A stretch of 64,000 bases of DNA from Amoebidium appalachense. Its lineage: Eukaryota; Ichthyosporea. Position 1 is the stretch's first letter. Every line of letters begins with the position of its first letter. Made by a program: the position numbers and the translations under genes. This document shows, one piece after another, positions 40,819-53,229 of this stretch. The stretch is taken from the NCBI GenBank assembly GCA_963693365.1, contig CAVNZM010000012.1:2108001-2172000 (forward strand), in the 5' to 3' direction. A model generated the notes under the pieces. The model was not told the DNA's origin, did not search any database, and saw nothing but the letters and a program-made list of their open reading frames with translations.

Positions 40819-42012
40819 GGCTGAGCGTTCTTGAGTAGTTCTTTTTGGTGACCTCAGCGGCTCTACGATTTCAGTTTTTGAGGCCGAATACAGCTAATAA
40901 CGGCACTGCGAGTCACTCAGTTTGTTCTTGGCGTGAAGAAGTTCTATATGGCTGTAGAAAGGAGTTCGCTGTTGCATGCGGTCAACAAGGGTCAACATGA
41001 GTCACTGTTTTATTTGCTTCTTCAGTTGAAGGTATGAAACTCACCGAAGTAAATGATGAAACTCACCGAAGTAAATGCCAAATATTCAACAAATCAACGA
41101 AGGCTCGTCCGATTGGTTCGGAACGCACCTTTATTTATTCAGGTGTCTAGTTACAGCCAATCATCGTCTAGTCTGCCTTGTAATCCAATCATGTGTGAGT
41201 TGTGGAAAGTAGGCAGATAGCTTTTTAGGGTCTGCAGTGAGCTACCGTACATACATCTTCATCATGTGGTTGCTGCAGCTGACTAGATAATTATTTGGCG
41301 GTTATTTTGGTTTATTTAAATAGTAAACTGATTCAAGAAGCTTAGTAGGTATTTTGGGGGGAAAAAATTTAATTTTCAAGTTTCTGAAAATGGTTTTGTT
41401 CATGAGGACTCATTTGTCAGCGTTGAAGCTTTTTTTACTACGCTTCGGGCACGTGACTCAGCAACCATCTGATTGTGAGCCACATGACTCGGAGCCTCCA
41501 TGTTCCCCGTGCACGGGCAGACTGAGTCGCTTCGCGTTGATTTAAATATCTTACCGGCGAATTTAGAGAACCAAAGCCGTTCTCTAAATATCTAAAAGTC
41601 TGCTCGATTCGCGTAGATTGTAAATCGCAATTCTATTGGATAATAGATATTTAGGCGAGATCTAAGGACCAATCGTCTCATCCTAGACATCTTGCAGACC
41701 CCCACCCTCTTCCAGATTCGCTCATCTGGAGGAGGGTCGAAATCGATCTAAATTTTATACAAACTTTAAAAGGTTAACAGATTGATTGGATTGCGCAAGT
41801 TTTATACGTAAATTTAACAATCTAGATATTTAGATATCTAGATTAACGCGAAGCGGCTCAGTGAAGACGGCCCGACCGCTCTGTGTCTCAGTTTTCCCCC
41901 TCCCCTTGTGTCCGCTCCTCTATATTAGGGCCATCACAGTTATATAGAGCTAGTTGTTGAGAGTTAGGAAATAGTGGAGTAAGCCAGGAAACGGTTAGAC
42001 AGGGCGAGAAAA
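40819..42012. promoter_or_regulatory. Divergent promoter region, SEC-C/MYND copy B and SLC25
   Basis: Two start codons face outwards over 1194 bases, and this stretch lacks the microsatellites that fill the introns. A TATA-like GTTATATAGAG lies at 41939-41949, about 65 bases before the SLC25 start. A 22-base imperfect direct repeat (ATGAAACTCACCGAAGTAAA, twice) lies near 41034-41077. The inverted-repeat element at 41521-41862 sits between. Confidence 0.45.
41521..41862. mobile_element. 342-bp MITE-like element with 20-bp inverted termini
   Basis: Left end ACTGAGTCGCTTCGCGTT; the right end is the reverse complement with one mismatch (AACGCGAAGCGGCTCAGT). The interior is AT-rich, with repeated TAGATATTTAGATATCTAG-type words and an internal hairpin (AGAGAAC...GTTCTCT). 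No reading frame is present. No clear target-site duplication is visible, so superfamily is unknown. Confidence 0.6.
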
Positions 42013-43733
42013 ATGGCCGCAGGTAAAGACTCCAACGCCGCCATTGCGCAGGCGCAAATGCGCCGAACAGGCGCTGACCTTCTTGGTGGAACCGTAGGAG
42101 GTATCTTCCAGGCTTTGGTCGGGCACCCGCTTGATACCATCAAAGTGCGACTACAAAACCAAGGGAACAAGGTGATCTACAAGGGGACTGTCGATTGCTT
42201 CAGGTGTGTGCCAAATTCCACACTAGAGGAATTAGGAGGATGAATGTGTGTTCAGGTTTCGGAGCAATGATGAACACGTTGGTTGTGTGGGGTTTGGTGT
42301 GGGGAGAGAGGCGGGGGGGGAAAGGGAGGGGAGGGGTGAGAGGGGCTGGGGAGGAGGGGGGGGGGGGCAGAGGGTATGTTGGCTACGGCCGTTATGGTCG
42401 CTAGTAGCGTGCCATGCAGGCTTTTAGGAGTTGAAAAAGTGTAGTGCGTCAATTCTTGGAACCAGGGAAGGAATGTTGGTAGCAGCACACAGGCGGTTTG
42501 TTTACTTAGATGAATTGTCCAAGAGACATTCTTGTCGTTTTGGTAACTGTGTCCTTCCATCTGCAGGCAGACTGTGCAGAAAGAAGGATTCCTTGGCCTT
42601 TACAAGGGTCTGAGCAGTCCCCTTGTGATGGCCGGCTTCCTTAATGCAGTTGTCTTCGGGTAAGTGACTTTGAATAGTGATGTGCTTCCTTCCGCCTCCC
42701 AGTCGTTGCCTCTTGTTCAAACCTATGAGCTAATATTCCCCTGTTCCCCTCAGCCCCCCTCCCCCCTCCCCCCTCCCCGTCCCCTACCACCCGCCCCCCC
42801 CGTGGCACACACCTTGGCCCCCCCTCGAAACACTTGTATACAGACACACTCACTTACTCGCTCTCACACTCACACTCACAAAACTCACTCTATCACTCAC
42901 TCACACAAGAACACAAGCACACACCCGGCTTTCAGTAGTTTGTGAACAGCCCCCACTGATACACTGGCTAGCGTGGCTTGACCACGCCTGGCCCGCTACC
43001 CTCACGGTTACATCCTTGAAACACACACACACACACTCACTCACTCACTCACACACACACACACTCACTCACTCAGTCACTCACTCAGTCACCCGATCAC
43101 TCACTCACTCATTCACACACACATGCACATTGGGGTCGTGCACATCAAATTTCCATGACAAACACACGCACACACGCACACTAGATCCCCTACTTAGCTG
43201 GTCCTGGCGTTCATACACCTTCCAGGAATTATGTGCACACTGGCTTATCGATCCATTCTCAGGGTTAACGGGGGTATCAAGCGGATTATCGGCTATGCCA
43301 GCAACACTCCACCCAACCAACTAAGTACCCCTCAGCTTGTCTGTAAGTGTTCCTGTAAGCATGGTCTTTGTACTGCACGTGAGACATGGGGATGGGGTTG
43401 TAAAATGGTGTTATCTATCCCAGAGGAGGGTTGGATGGGGGGGGGGGGGGGGAGGGGAGGGGAAGGAGTGGTTAATTTTTCATATTTCCAACGTCAGCTT
43501 TTGACCTGCTTCCCCCCTTCTTTCCCCTCCTCCCCTTTCCCCCCTGCCATCCACATCCCCATAATCGTTGCCTATTGATTTCAATCACACCACATCCACC
43601 TCAGTACTACCGTTCACATTAGCCAATGCCAACCCCCCCCCCCCCCCCCCCCCCTCTTCCCCCTCCCTTCACCATCTCCAGTAAAACACATTTTGCATTT
43701 TGCACAACACCTCCGTGCCTCTCAAGCACTTGG

Positions 43734-43773
<40 letters not shown>

Positions 43774-44120
43774 GCACACACACACATACAAACACCTTTC
43801 TTGCATACACACACACTTGCACTCGCATACATTCATGCCCACATGCTTACTCACTCGCGCTCGGACTCACACTCACACTTATCAACACATGCGCGCGCGC
43901 GCGAACAACATTAACACAAAATCCATGCTCGAAAACTGGCCGATAGAGTTACTGTGCGTCTTTCTTCTGTACTGCACAATGTACAAACATTATCTGACTT
44001 TGTGTGTTTGTGTGTGTGTGCTCTTACAGTGTGTGCATGGGGTACGGCACCCATCTACGCGGCCGTGTTGAACCCAGTGGACGTGGTCAAGAACAGATTG
44101 CAGGTACGTGTGTGTGTTTG

Positions 44121-44152
<32 letters not shown>

Positions 44153-45553
44153 CGGGATGGGGTTCTGTGTGAAAGGCTGGCTTTTTCGGGCGGGGGGGGG
44201 GGGGGGGAGGAGAGAGGGGCGAAGAACTAGTTTGGGTGGATCTAACAGACACTGGCAGTGTTTTTTTTATGGGAGTGGCTAGGATATGGGTGTTTTTGAT
44301 AACGGCATCGGCACGTGTGAGTGAAGGCCGAAGGGGTGTATGTGTGAAGTGGGAAGGGGAGGGGGGAGGGGACCTGGGGGGGCGTGGAGGAGGTTTTCTT
44401 ACGACAATTAGAGATAATCTGACGTAGCCTTGATTGTGAGATTATGGTGGTGGTGGCCTGGGTAATGGGGGTGAGGAGGGCTTTGTGGGGGGGGGGGGGG
44501 GGGGATTTGGGGAGGCACCGGGAAAGGATATGATGGCTTGACAGACGGGAGAAGATGTTCCCGGGGGGGAGGGGGGGCGGGCAACTTGAAAGGCGTGATT
44601 GGTCGGAAGTGAACACAGGTTACGGTGGTGGGGGGAGCGGAGGTGGGGTTGATTATCCTTGGGAAGGGTAGTCATGAATATGGCGAATGGACCCGGTGAA
44701 GGCTTGTGCCCAATTAGTGTGTTCGTTGTGTATGGGAATAGGTGGCCGAGGGGTGAGCAGGTGGGGAGGAGGGGGAAGGGGGGGGGGGGGGGGGGGGGTG
44801 GACAATATCGTGACACTAAGAAATGGCCATGCAGATTCAAAGTGCTGGTGCAGAGAAGCTCTACAACGGACCCATCGACTGTCTGGCTAAGACTCTGAAG
44901 GTGTGTGTGGTTGATTTTTTTCCGATGCAGCGGTAGCATGCATCACTCTTGTCAATGCGCAAGTGGCAAATAAGGGGTGGGGTGGGGTGGGGTGGGTGGG
45001 GGGGGGGGGGAGAGATGATAGGATGCATTTTAGGGCATCCCCGGAAAACAGGAGAGGGGTGGAGGCCCTCTTTCTCTTTCTTTCTTTTTTCTTCTTTTTC
45101 CCCTCACCGTTTTTCCGCTTACATCCTTTTCTTGGGTCTTCTTTGAGTGCCGGCCGGTGGTCGGGGGGTGGGGGGAAGTGGGGATGGCGGGATGGATGCC
45201 ACCGTATATACGTAAAAGAGAATAAGGAAAGAGGGATGTTGACGGATTGGTTGGGGGCGGCAGTGGTGGCAGGCACGGGGGGGGGGGGGGGGGGGGGGGG
45301 GGCTCTTGGTCCTAATGCCGGTAGCTGCAGTGTGTATGCATATGATAGAAGAAGGAAAGGTGTGTGTGGGGGGGGGGGGGGTGGGGGGGGGGGGGGGGGG
45401 GGGGGGGGGCAGCTCTGCTATGGTCATATTGGCAGCTGGGGGTGTGAGGGTGGACAGCAAATTGAGAGATGTCTGTGTGCAGGCGGATGGTGTGAAGGGC
45501 CTGATGAGGGGATACTCGGCAACATGCATGACAAGGTGTGCGTGTGTGTGTGT

Positions 45554-45585
<32 letters not shown>

Positions 45586-45647
45586 GGGGGGGAGGGATGT
45601 GTTTGTGTGTATGGGGGGGCCGGGGAGGGGGGTGGGGAGTGGGAGGC

Positions 45648-45678
<31 letters not shown>

Positions 45679-45739
45679 CGCAGGAGAGGGGGGTGGGGAA
45701 GGATGATGGAATAAAGAAAGAATGGGTGTGGGTTTTATG

Positions 45740-45789
<50 letters not shown>

Positions 45790-46546
45790 GGTGGGTGGGT
45801 ATGTGTGTGCTTGGGGGGGGGGGGGGGGGGGGGGGGGGTTATGCGGGATACATGGCTAATCATGGAGTGGACAGTGGAAGAATATGGAGTAAGCACATGC
45901 AGAGTAACAGTTGATTCGAAGAATGTGGCTATGGAATGCATGTGTACGGACTGTTCCACTTGGGAAGACAGTTTCTTCATTTTTCTTTTCTTTTCTTTTT
46001 TTTTTTCTTTGTTGTTTTTCATTTTATTTTATTTTATTTCATTTTATTTTATTTTTTTTGAGAGGGGGACGGGGGAAGGGGGGGGGGGGGGGGGAAAAGG
46101 GGCCTGGGTGCTTGTGGAGGGTTGGGGAGAGGGGGGGGGGGGGGGGGGAAGGGGCATTGAATGTGCATTGAATGTTGTGTAGTTCCATGTAGATCTATGT
46201 TGTGTAGTTCCATGTAGATCTATGTTGTGTAGTTCCATGTAGATCTATGTTGTGTAGTTCCATGTAGATCTATCTGCTACCGTTGAGTTTTGCATACGGT
46301 TGGGGGTTGGCTGGTGAAAAAGGGTTTCCAGTACCCGTTGTCCCTAACATGTCTGTGTGTGTGCACAGGGTTGTGGGCATGCCGTTCTACTTCACGTCGT
46401 ATGAGTTGGTGCGTCGGTCATTCATCCCCCCAGGAGGCACCAAGGATGACATTAAAACACAACACACACTCATTGCAGGTGTGTGCATGCATCACCCTAT
46501 CACTCCTTTTCTCTTCATATCTCTCCCTCTCTCCGCTTCTCTCTTT

Positions 46547-46577
<31 letters not shown>

Positions 46578-46780
46578 CCTCTCTCTCTCCCTCCCCCCCC
46601 CCCCCCCCCCCCCCCCCCCTTCCCCCCCCTTCCCCCCCTCTCTCCATTCTCTGTCTTCCGCCCCCTCCCCCCTCTCCCGCCCTCTCTCTCCCCTTCCCCC
46701 CCCTCTCTCTACCCCCCCCTCTTCCTCTCTTTTCTTTTCTCTTGCTCTTTCTCTCCCTCTCTCGCCGCTTTCTTTCTCTC

Positions 46781-46816
<36 letters not shown>

Positions 46817-48886
46817 ACCACCACCACCACTGGGTCCTGTTCAATGCCATGTCCATAAGCTGGCTGTCAGAGTGGAACCATAAGAAGAAGAAAATGTGTT
46901 GGTGGTTACGTTGGTGGGTGGCAAGCAGGGGGAATAACAACGGGGGGGGGGGGGGGGGGGGGGGGGGGGAGGGGGCACCAGTGTGTGGGTGGAGGAGGAA
47001 ACAGGACAGGAGAAGATCAGGGATAAAAAACACTGCCATGTGTTGGGGGGGGGGAATAACGGATATGGAATCGGAGCAAGCAAGCAGTATGTAACATGCA
47101 CTACATAGCAGTACACCCACATGCATTCCCCTTCCCTTTCCTTTTAGACCTGACGGTTTCCACCACCACCGGATTTTTTTGTTCATGATTTGAATGTGTT
47201 CTTTTTCTCGTGTGGGGTTCTTTTTGTTATCCGGCGACCCCCTTCGATTTCCCCTTCTGGCAGCACAACTATACATGCAACCGCAACATCCCCCCCCCTC
47301 CCCCCCCCCCCCCCCCCCCCCCTCCTCCTCCTCCTTCTCCCTCCGGGGAGGGGCACCATGATACACGCACGTTGTCGAATGACGCACATACATGCTCACA
47401 CACAGGCACAACTATCACACACACACAAACACACACACACACAAAAAAAAAAAAGTAAAGAAAGAAAGAAAGAAAGAAAAAAAGAAAAGAGAGGGCAAAA
47501 AAAAAAAAAAAGTCCAACAAGCACACATTGAATTTTCGGTATTTCTTGTGGCAGTTATCTGAACATCTCACGGTGTTTTGCTGACACTGTGTCTTGTCTC
47601 CAGGGGCGACTGCCGGCATCACGTTCTGGGGTGCAAACTATCCCATTGACTTTGCCAAAACGCGAATGCAAACAAGGGTAAGTGGCCCCCTCGATGATAT
47701 GTTCTAACCCCAACATCATACCTGGGACTCCTTAAAGGGGGGTCCTTTTAGGGATCCGGGGTGGGTCAGACCCGAAGGCAATATAGACTTAACGATCGGC
47801 GAGATGCGCATCAAAGACCATTTTGCCCTGACCCGAAAAGGCCCATAAATCGGTCTTAAATAAACCCCCTTAATCACTCTGCAATCCATAGGGTCTGTGT
47901 CGGTCTTTCTTGATGGGGCGTCACATTGATATAAATTTGACGGAAGTGCTGACGTCACCGTTGTTGCTCATGGCCGCCAAAAGCCGATGGAAGGCCGATG
48001 GAAATCGAGTCCACATGGGGTGACCATTACTTGGGAATCGCCATACAGAGCAAAGTCTTTCTATGCCGTTGAGAAACGTTAACGACGACATAGTCGTTAC
48101 TCTGACTGATTTTGGGCTATTTTATTGCCAGGAAGTCACGTGAGATCCTTACCTTTTCATTGATTCCTCGTGTAGCTGCGCCAAAACCCCCCTGCAAATG
48201 TTTGGACCATTACTTCGACTTGTGTGGTGCATTATCCTTTCTAATTGGTGCATGTGTGCATTCCTGCAGAGGGAGGGCAATGCTGGGCTGTGGGGGACCA
48301 TGCGTCAGGTGGTGGCCACTGAGGGGGGCATATTGGCGCTCTACCGTGGATTCACTCCCTGCATCATGAGGTGGGTTAACGTGTTGCATTATTGCATAAT
48401 AACAACATCACATGGCACATTACACAAGGAGTGGTGGAAGGTGCAAAGGAATAGCGACTAGAAAGATGCGTGCGTGTGCATGGACGTGTGTACACGCACA
48501 TGCACACACACGCACAGATTTGTACACACATACCCCCAAGCACAAGCACACTATGGTACAGCCTAGACATGTGCACGTGCACACCTGCACACAATCACTT
48601 ACAGACGCGTACACACATACCGTGGGCTAAGCACAAGCACACGCTGGTAGAGCCTAGACACGAGTCGTTGTACGCCATGCACCCGTTTATGCACACTGGC
48701 AAGGACTGATATTATTAGTATTTGGCGTCTGTTGTGTGCTGGGTTTGGGAGAAGGGTGCATGTTGCTTTTGTGGTTGTGGAATACAGACACGTGCAAGTG
48801 CGCGCACACAAACCTACTCTCACACCAAAAACTCACACACAACACATCCACGTGCGCACACATTCGCTCACACATACACACACATA

Positions 48887-48964
<78 letters not shown>

Positions 48965-49030
48965 GCTGGGCCAGCAAATGCCGTCACCTTCCTTGGGCTC
49001 GAGATCACTCTTCGTGCCTTGGGCTATTAA
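42013..49030 (+). CDS. SLC25 mitochondrial carrier, carnitine/ornithine carrier subgroup
   Basis: Exons: 42013-42203, 42567-42659, 43263-43342, 44030-44103, 44835-44900, 45483-45535, 46369-46478, 47604-47677, 48270-48370, 48964-49030. They join in phase to 302 residues plus stop, the normal length. Three repeats each carry the carrier signature: [21 protein letters not shown] and [11 protein letters not shown]. Each is followed by the usual second-helix block ([28 protein letters not shown]). The ending [17 protein letters not shown] resembles the carnitine/acylcarnitine, ornithine and basic amino acid carriers (SLC25A20, A15, A29). Carriers of this subgroup exchange solutes across the inner mitochondrial membrane; the substrate cannot be fixed from sequence alone. 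The start ATG follows a plain 5' leader with a TATA-like box about 65 bases upstream. Confidence 0.93.
45536..45584. repeat. GT repeat then G tract directly after a donor
   Basis: SLC25 exon 6 ends at 45535 and the intron reads GTGTGCGTGTGTGTGTG followed by about 30 G. Confidence 0.95.
46173..46272 (+). repeat. 25-bp tandem repeat, four copies
   Basis: Unit TGTTGTGTAGTTCCATGTAG plus ATCTA, four near-identical copies, in the SLC25 intron about 95 bases before exon 7. Confidence 0.95.
47726..47879 (-). repeat. Dispersed repeat family 2, copy 2
   Basis: Its reverse complement aligns with 10204-10345 through GGGCCTTTTCGGGTCAGGGC, GCGCATCTC, TTCGGGTCTGACC and CCGGATCCCTAAAAGG. It lies just inside the SLC25 intron after exon 8, antisense to the gene. 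Confidence 0.6.
48889..48963. repeat. (CA)n ending as the last SLC25 acceptor
   Basis: About 36 CA units run into CACAG, after which the last exon starts at 48964. Confidence 0.97.
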
Positions 49031-51191
49031 TAGCATTGCTCTACTTCCCCCTATCGATACTTTCCGTGTCGCTTTGGTAACTTTAGATTGGAGTTTCAAC
49101 CCTGGAGGGGGGGGGGGGGGGGGGTAGTCACCTGAAACAAATGTGTCTGTTTCCCTAGTGGGTGTGTCCTTTGTTCTTCTGATCATTTATTCGTCCAAAA
49201 AAAGCAGTTCAGGCTCAAACGAATGTGTCAAATATCCTTTCCGTTTTCCCTTCTCCTTTGTTCATGTATTTTCCCTCGCTTTGCTCCTTATTTTTTTTTT
49301 CTTTTCCTTTTTTTTTTTTTTTCCCCCTTCCCTTTTGTTTCCTTTTGTGGGTGTGTGCGTGTGTGCATGTATGTGTGTGTGTTGGTGGTGGTGGTGGTGG
49401 TAGTGGTAGTGGGAGGGGTCTAACCCGTTGGTGTATAATCAACATTGTAATTGTCGTCGTACGAATTCCGTTTGAAAACGTTTTGGGGGGGTCTCGGTAA
49501 ATACCCAAGCCTCCCCGTAAAAACACTTCCGTTTTTCCCTAAAACATGCCCTGAGATGTAATGGCAGCATTCATGCACGAGTGGTTCATAATCTGTAAAT
49601 GTATGATCCGAATCGATGAATGTCCGATTGTGACGCCCCTTGAGCTAATAATATCTGTCCGTGGCAGGAACACGGGTATCTAATGATGCAGAGAATAAAA
49701 AATGCCGCGTCAGAAAGGAATACGTACACTTCATACCAGCTAAAATTGTACAGGAATTGGAACATGTACGATGATGTATCTAATGGCGAAGGCTTTTTTG
49801 ATTTTGAAGCTGGTTGCTGTGCTAGTAGCTATGGGGTGGTCAGAGCAAGAATCGTGTTTTGACGACATAGGGATGTGAGCCACATGGTGTAATCTGCCTC
49901 GATTTCATTGGTTCGGCATGTCAGCCATTGAACCCACCAATCAAATCGAGGCAGATTTCACGATGTGGCTCACATCCCTATGTCGTCAAAACACGATTCT
50001 TGCTCTGACCACCCCATAGTAGCAGTACAATGAGCCCCTTAACCCCCCCCCCCCCCCCGGCGCGTTTAAATTTATTGCACAAAGCCCTGCAAAACTGTTG
50101 ATTCACTCGCATTGGCCAATAAGCAGCACCCCCCGCTGACTCAGGTGTTCTATAATCTACATATCCATGCATGGGATGTAAAATAAACTGCATTTCACCA
50201 TGTGTCTACGCGTCTAATATAGCTGCAGTGTTGTCTGTCTAGCCTAGGGGACGGGGGACCCTTGTGTGCGCACGAGCCACTGTGACACTGATATCCACAC
50301 ACAGAGAGAGAGAGCTGTCTGTGCTACGTTGCACTGTGTGCATTCACGAGCAAAGATATGCGTATTTAAGAAAAAACAAGGCCCTCGCGGTGACTTCAGA
50401 AACTCGAGGCCCACAGGGTTCCATCTACGGTAGGCACTGTGTGGAAGTTATGTATGTAGTAGGAGCAGGTGGAAGCGCCCCTCGGCGGCAGCGGCGGGGG
50501 GGCGAAGAGGGGGGGGGGGGGGGGGGGGGGGGTGGGGGAAGTGCACTGTGCCGCAATTGTAGTTCCCGAAATTCGCTGCACCTTTTAATTGTTGTTCCCA
50601 TGGAACATTTCAGTTACAGCTACAGTCCTTCGTTATATAGAGCAGGGGCATGCAATCAGATATCAAACGGACCAACCAAACAAAAGCTTTAAAAACTTCA
50701 TCACATCAAGTACCAATCATATATGTTCGTGTGCCGGTACCCTACGGATTCAGGCAACATATATAAACCATAACACTAAATATATGCATTCGCAAGCAGA
50801 TGCAAGGTAGAATAGAAGATTCCCGGCTCTTCTGGCATATCAGACCTCAGATAATACACCATATTTTCACTGACTCAACAGATGACAGTATGTGGAATAA
50901 CAATTATTATTGGCACTCAGTAGGCATAAATATAACAGCCTTTACGCACGGCACGCACATGCAACCGCAACTTGAGTATAAGTCTGAGGAATGCATTGTC
51001 TATCGCATAATAAAATGCGCTTCTCAATATCGAAATCCGGGCATATTACGCCTCTATTTCACAGGTCATGTAAATCCATCTACCAAAGCACAAGCGTTAC
51101 AACATTTAGACCAGCAAAACAAACATTTTGGGGGGGGGAAAACACACACACAAACCTGCAACACCATCTCGCACACCAAAATTATATTACT

Positions 51192-51230
<39 letters not shown>

Positions 51231-51259
51231 CACCACCACCACCATCCTTCACGCAGATA
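49031..51259. other. Convergent spacer between SLC25 and bZIP genes
   Basis: Both genes end here. No gene is recognised. It holds short G and T tracts, a GGT array at 49383-49410, the fold-back element at 49829-50019 and a 33-base A tract at 51197-51229, just 3' of the bZIP stop. Confidence 0.6.
49829..50019. mobile_element. Near-perfect fold-back (MITE-like) element, 191 bp
   Basis: The left arm starts CTATGGGGTGGTCAGAGCAA and the right arm ends with its reverse complement. Pairing continues without mismatch for about 57 bases through GACGACATAGGGATGTGAGC, then with small bulges to a loop near 49925. It carries no reading frame. Flanks read GTAG and TAGC, so a 3-base TAG duplication is possible. 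Very low arm divergence suggests recent insertion or gene conversion. Confidence 0.85.
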
Positions 51260-53229
51260 TCAAAACAGCGCCTGCCCAATCTCCTCATCATCCGACCTAA
51301 TGTCAGGCAGGTCCCAGTGTCCCACATTCATTTCCATCTGTGCCTTCAACTCATCCAACTGCTTTTGGAGTCTCGCGTTGTGTCTCTCCACCTCCCCCAA
51401 TTTCGTTCTGAGCAAATCATTCTGCGCCATATAGGACTCCACTTTTCCTTCCAAATCCTTGATGTATTCCTTCTTTCTCTTGCGGCATTCGCGCGCTGAC
51501 TGCCTGTTCTTTTCCAGTTTTGCGACTTTTCGGGTGTCATCGCTCATCTCATCAGAGTCATCAGCAGCACATTCCGAAATCTTTCTCTCCCTTTTACCGC
51601 TCGGTCGCATGCTCTGTTCAGAAACATTTTCCGGGGTGATTAACGAGGTCTTCCTATTCGCAGGGGATTGCGCAGGGAGGGGCAACTTAATTTTTGGGCC
51701 CGAATTTGCCGCAGCCGCCACCGCCGTCAATGTAGTGCGCCTCCTATTAGCAGCCGTGCCTGAAGATGAAATTTTGGTAGAAGTTTTGGTTGCCGCCGTG
51801 CCAGATTCGCTCACTGTCCGCCTGCGTGGTGGTTGCTGGCGCCGGCCGGTTTGTCTCGTGGATGCTGTGGTGGGTTGGGCAGCTGCTTGTGCTGGCTCTT
51901 GCTTGATTTCAGTGTTCACCTGAAGGGATAAGGAGAAAGGGAAAGGGTTAAGTGGGCGAACTTTGATGCATGAACTAAAAAACGTAGAACATGTGAAAGC
52001 ATTAAAGAAAAAAAAAACATGAAAAAGAGCAAAACAAAGCCTTTGCAGCAGGCAATCTAAACGAGAGAAATCCATGAAAATCAAGGCTACGAATTTTTTT
52101 TTTTTAATGCATGAAAGTCGAACAGGCAAACCTTTACAGAGAAAGGCACTATTGAATACGCAAGGAAACATAAGCACCGAGGCAAATTAAATATAAAACG
52201 TGCATAAAGATATAAAGGAAGCTTCCAAAAAAACAAAAACAAAAAAAAAAACTGGTTTGCGCGACACTCACCTCGTCCTTAATTTCAATGTTGCTTGCAT
52301 CGAGGTCATCGTCATCTAGCAAGTGGTGCAGCACCGAGTCACTCAAGTCATCGTCAAACAGCCCGACAGAAGCATCACAGTTTGGGTCAAACTCAGACGG
52401 AGGCAGGCTATAACCTGGCGCACCATACATCCAATCCATTCCCATAAACGCGGGTGCATGTGTAGATGCCGAGTGCATGTTCGGACTAGCCAATGGCGCA
52501 TGTGGTGGGGTCGAGAGAGGGAGGCTGCACACGTCAGACATTTTGCACGTTTCCGCTGGCGTCTCTTCGGGAATTCGCGCCGTGCTAGGGTGGTAAAGGT
52601 GTGGATTATTATCCATCGGGCTGTGTTGCATCGAGTTGTGCTGCAGGTTTGCTGTGTGCAGTTTCTGCTCGATTTCTGGTTCGGGTGTGGGGACTGCTGC
52701 GTCCTCTGCACGCTCACCAACCGAACGAGGTGAGGGGTGGCAGGGAAGAAGGGGGCTGGTGGCACGTGGGCCTAAAAGCCCAAAGCCTGCTGTGGACGGA
52801 AAAAGACGTAAGTAGACTGAGAGGGTAGTTTACTTTAGTAATAAGAAGAGGCTGGAATTATTAACACGTCCCACCTGAGGCTCTATGTACTGGTGTAAGG
52901 AAGTTGTCGAAGAAACTTTGGCAGTCACGGGACAGGACAGGTAACGTGGATTACCCCTGAGTTCCACTTCGAACATGCAGCACGGATGCTTTCGTGAATA
53001 ACGGACCATGGCATACAATGCACAAGGAAAAATCCTTTCGGTTTCGAAACATCATCAACACTTCACCAACCTACATGTACACAATTCACCAACCTACATA
53101 TACACAGCATCACAACTCACCTGGAATGTATACTGGGGTGCTAGCCCACAGTCCGTAGGGGTGAAACAGCAAAGGCGTCTTGTTGGTGGGATCAACGGAG
53201 GGGCGGTATGCAACCGCTCCAAAATTCAT
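51260..53229 (-). CDS. CREB/CREBL2-type bZIP transcription factor
   Basis: Exons: 53121-53229 (ATG at 53229), 52722-52789, 52272-52640, 51260-51919; the joined frame is 401 residues plus stop. The basic region KNRQSARECRKRKKEY carries the CREB-family signature. It is followed by a heptad-patterned zipper with leucines or hydrophobics at LEGKVESY, LLRTKL, VERHNARLQKQL and LDELKAQM. Upstream are an acidic segment with FDDDLSDSVL and HHLLDDDDLD (activation-domain-like), IKDE and IKQE words (sumoylation-like), and an Ala/Arg-rich linker. It should act as a dimeric DNA-binding nuclear factor. Exon 2 is the weakest: its donor is GTTGGT, which is poor, but acceptor and both phases fit. Paralogy (CREB versus CREBL2/ATF) cannot be settled here. 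Confidence 0.85.
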
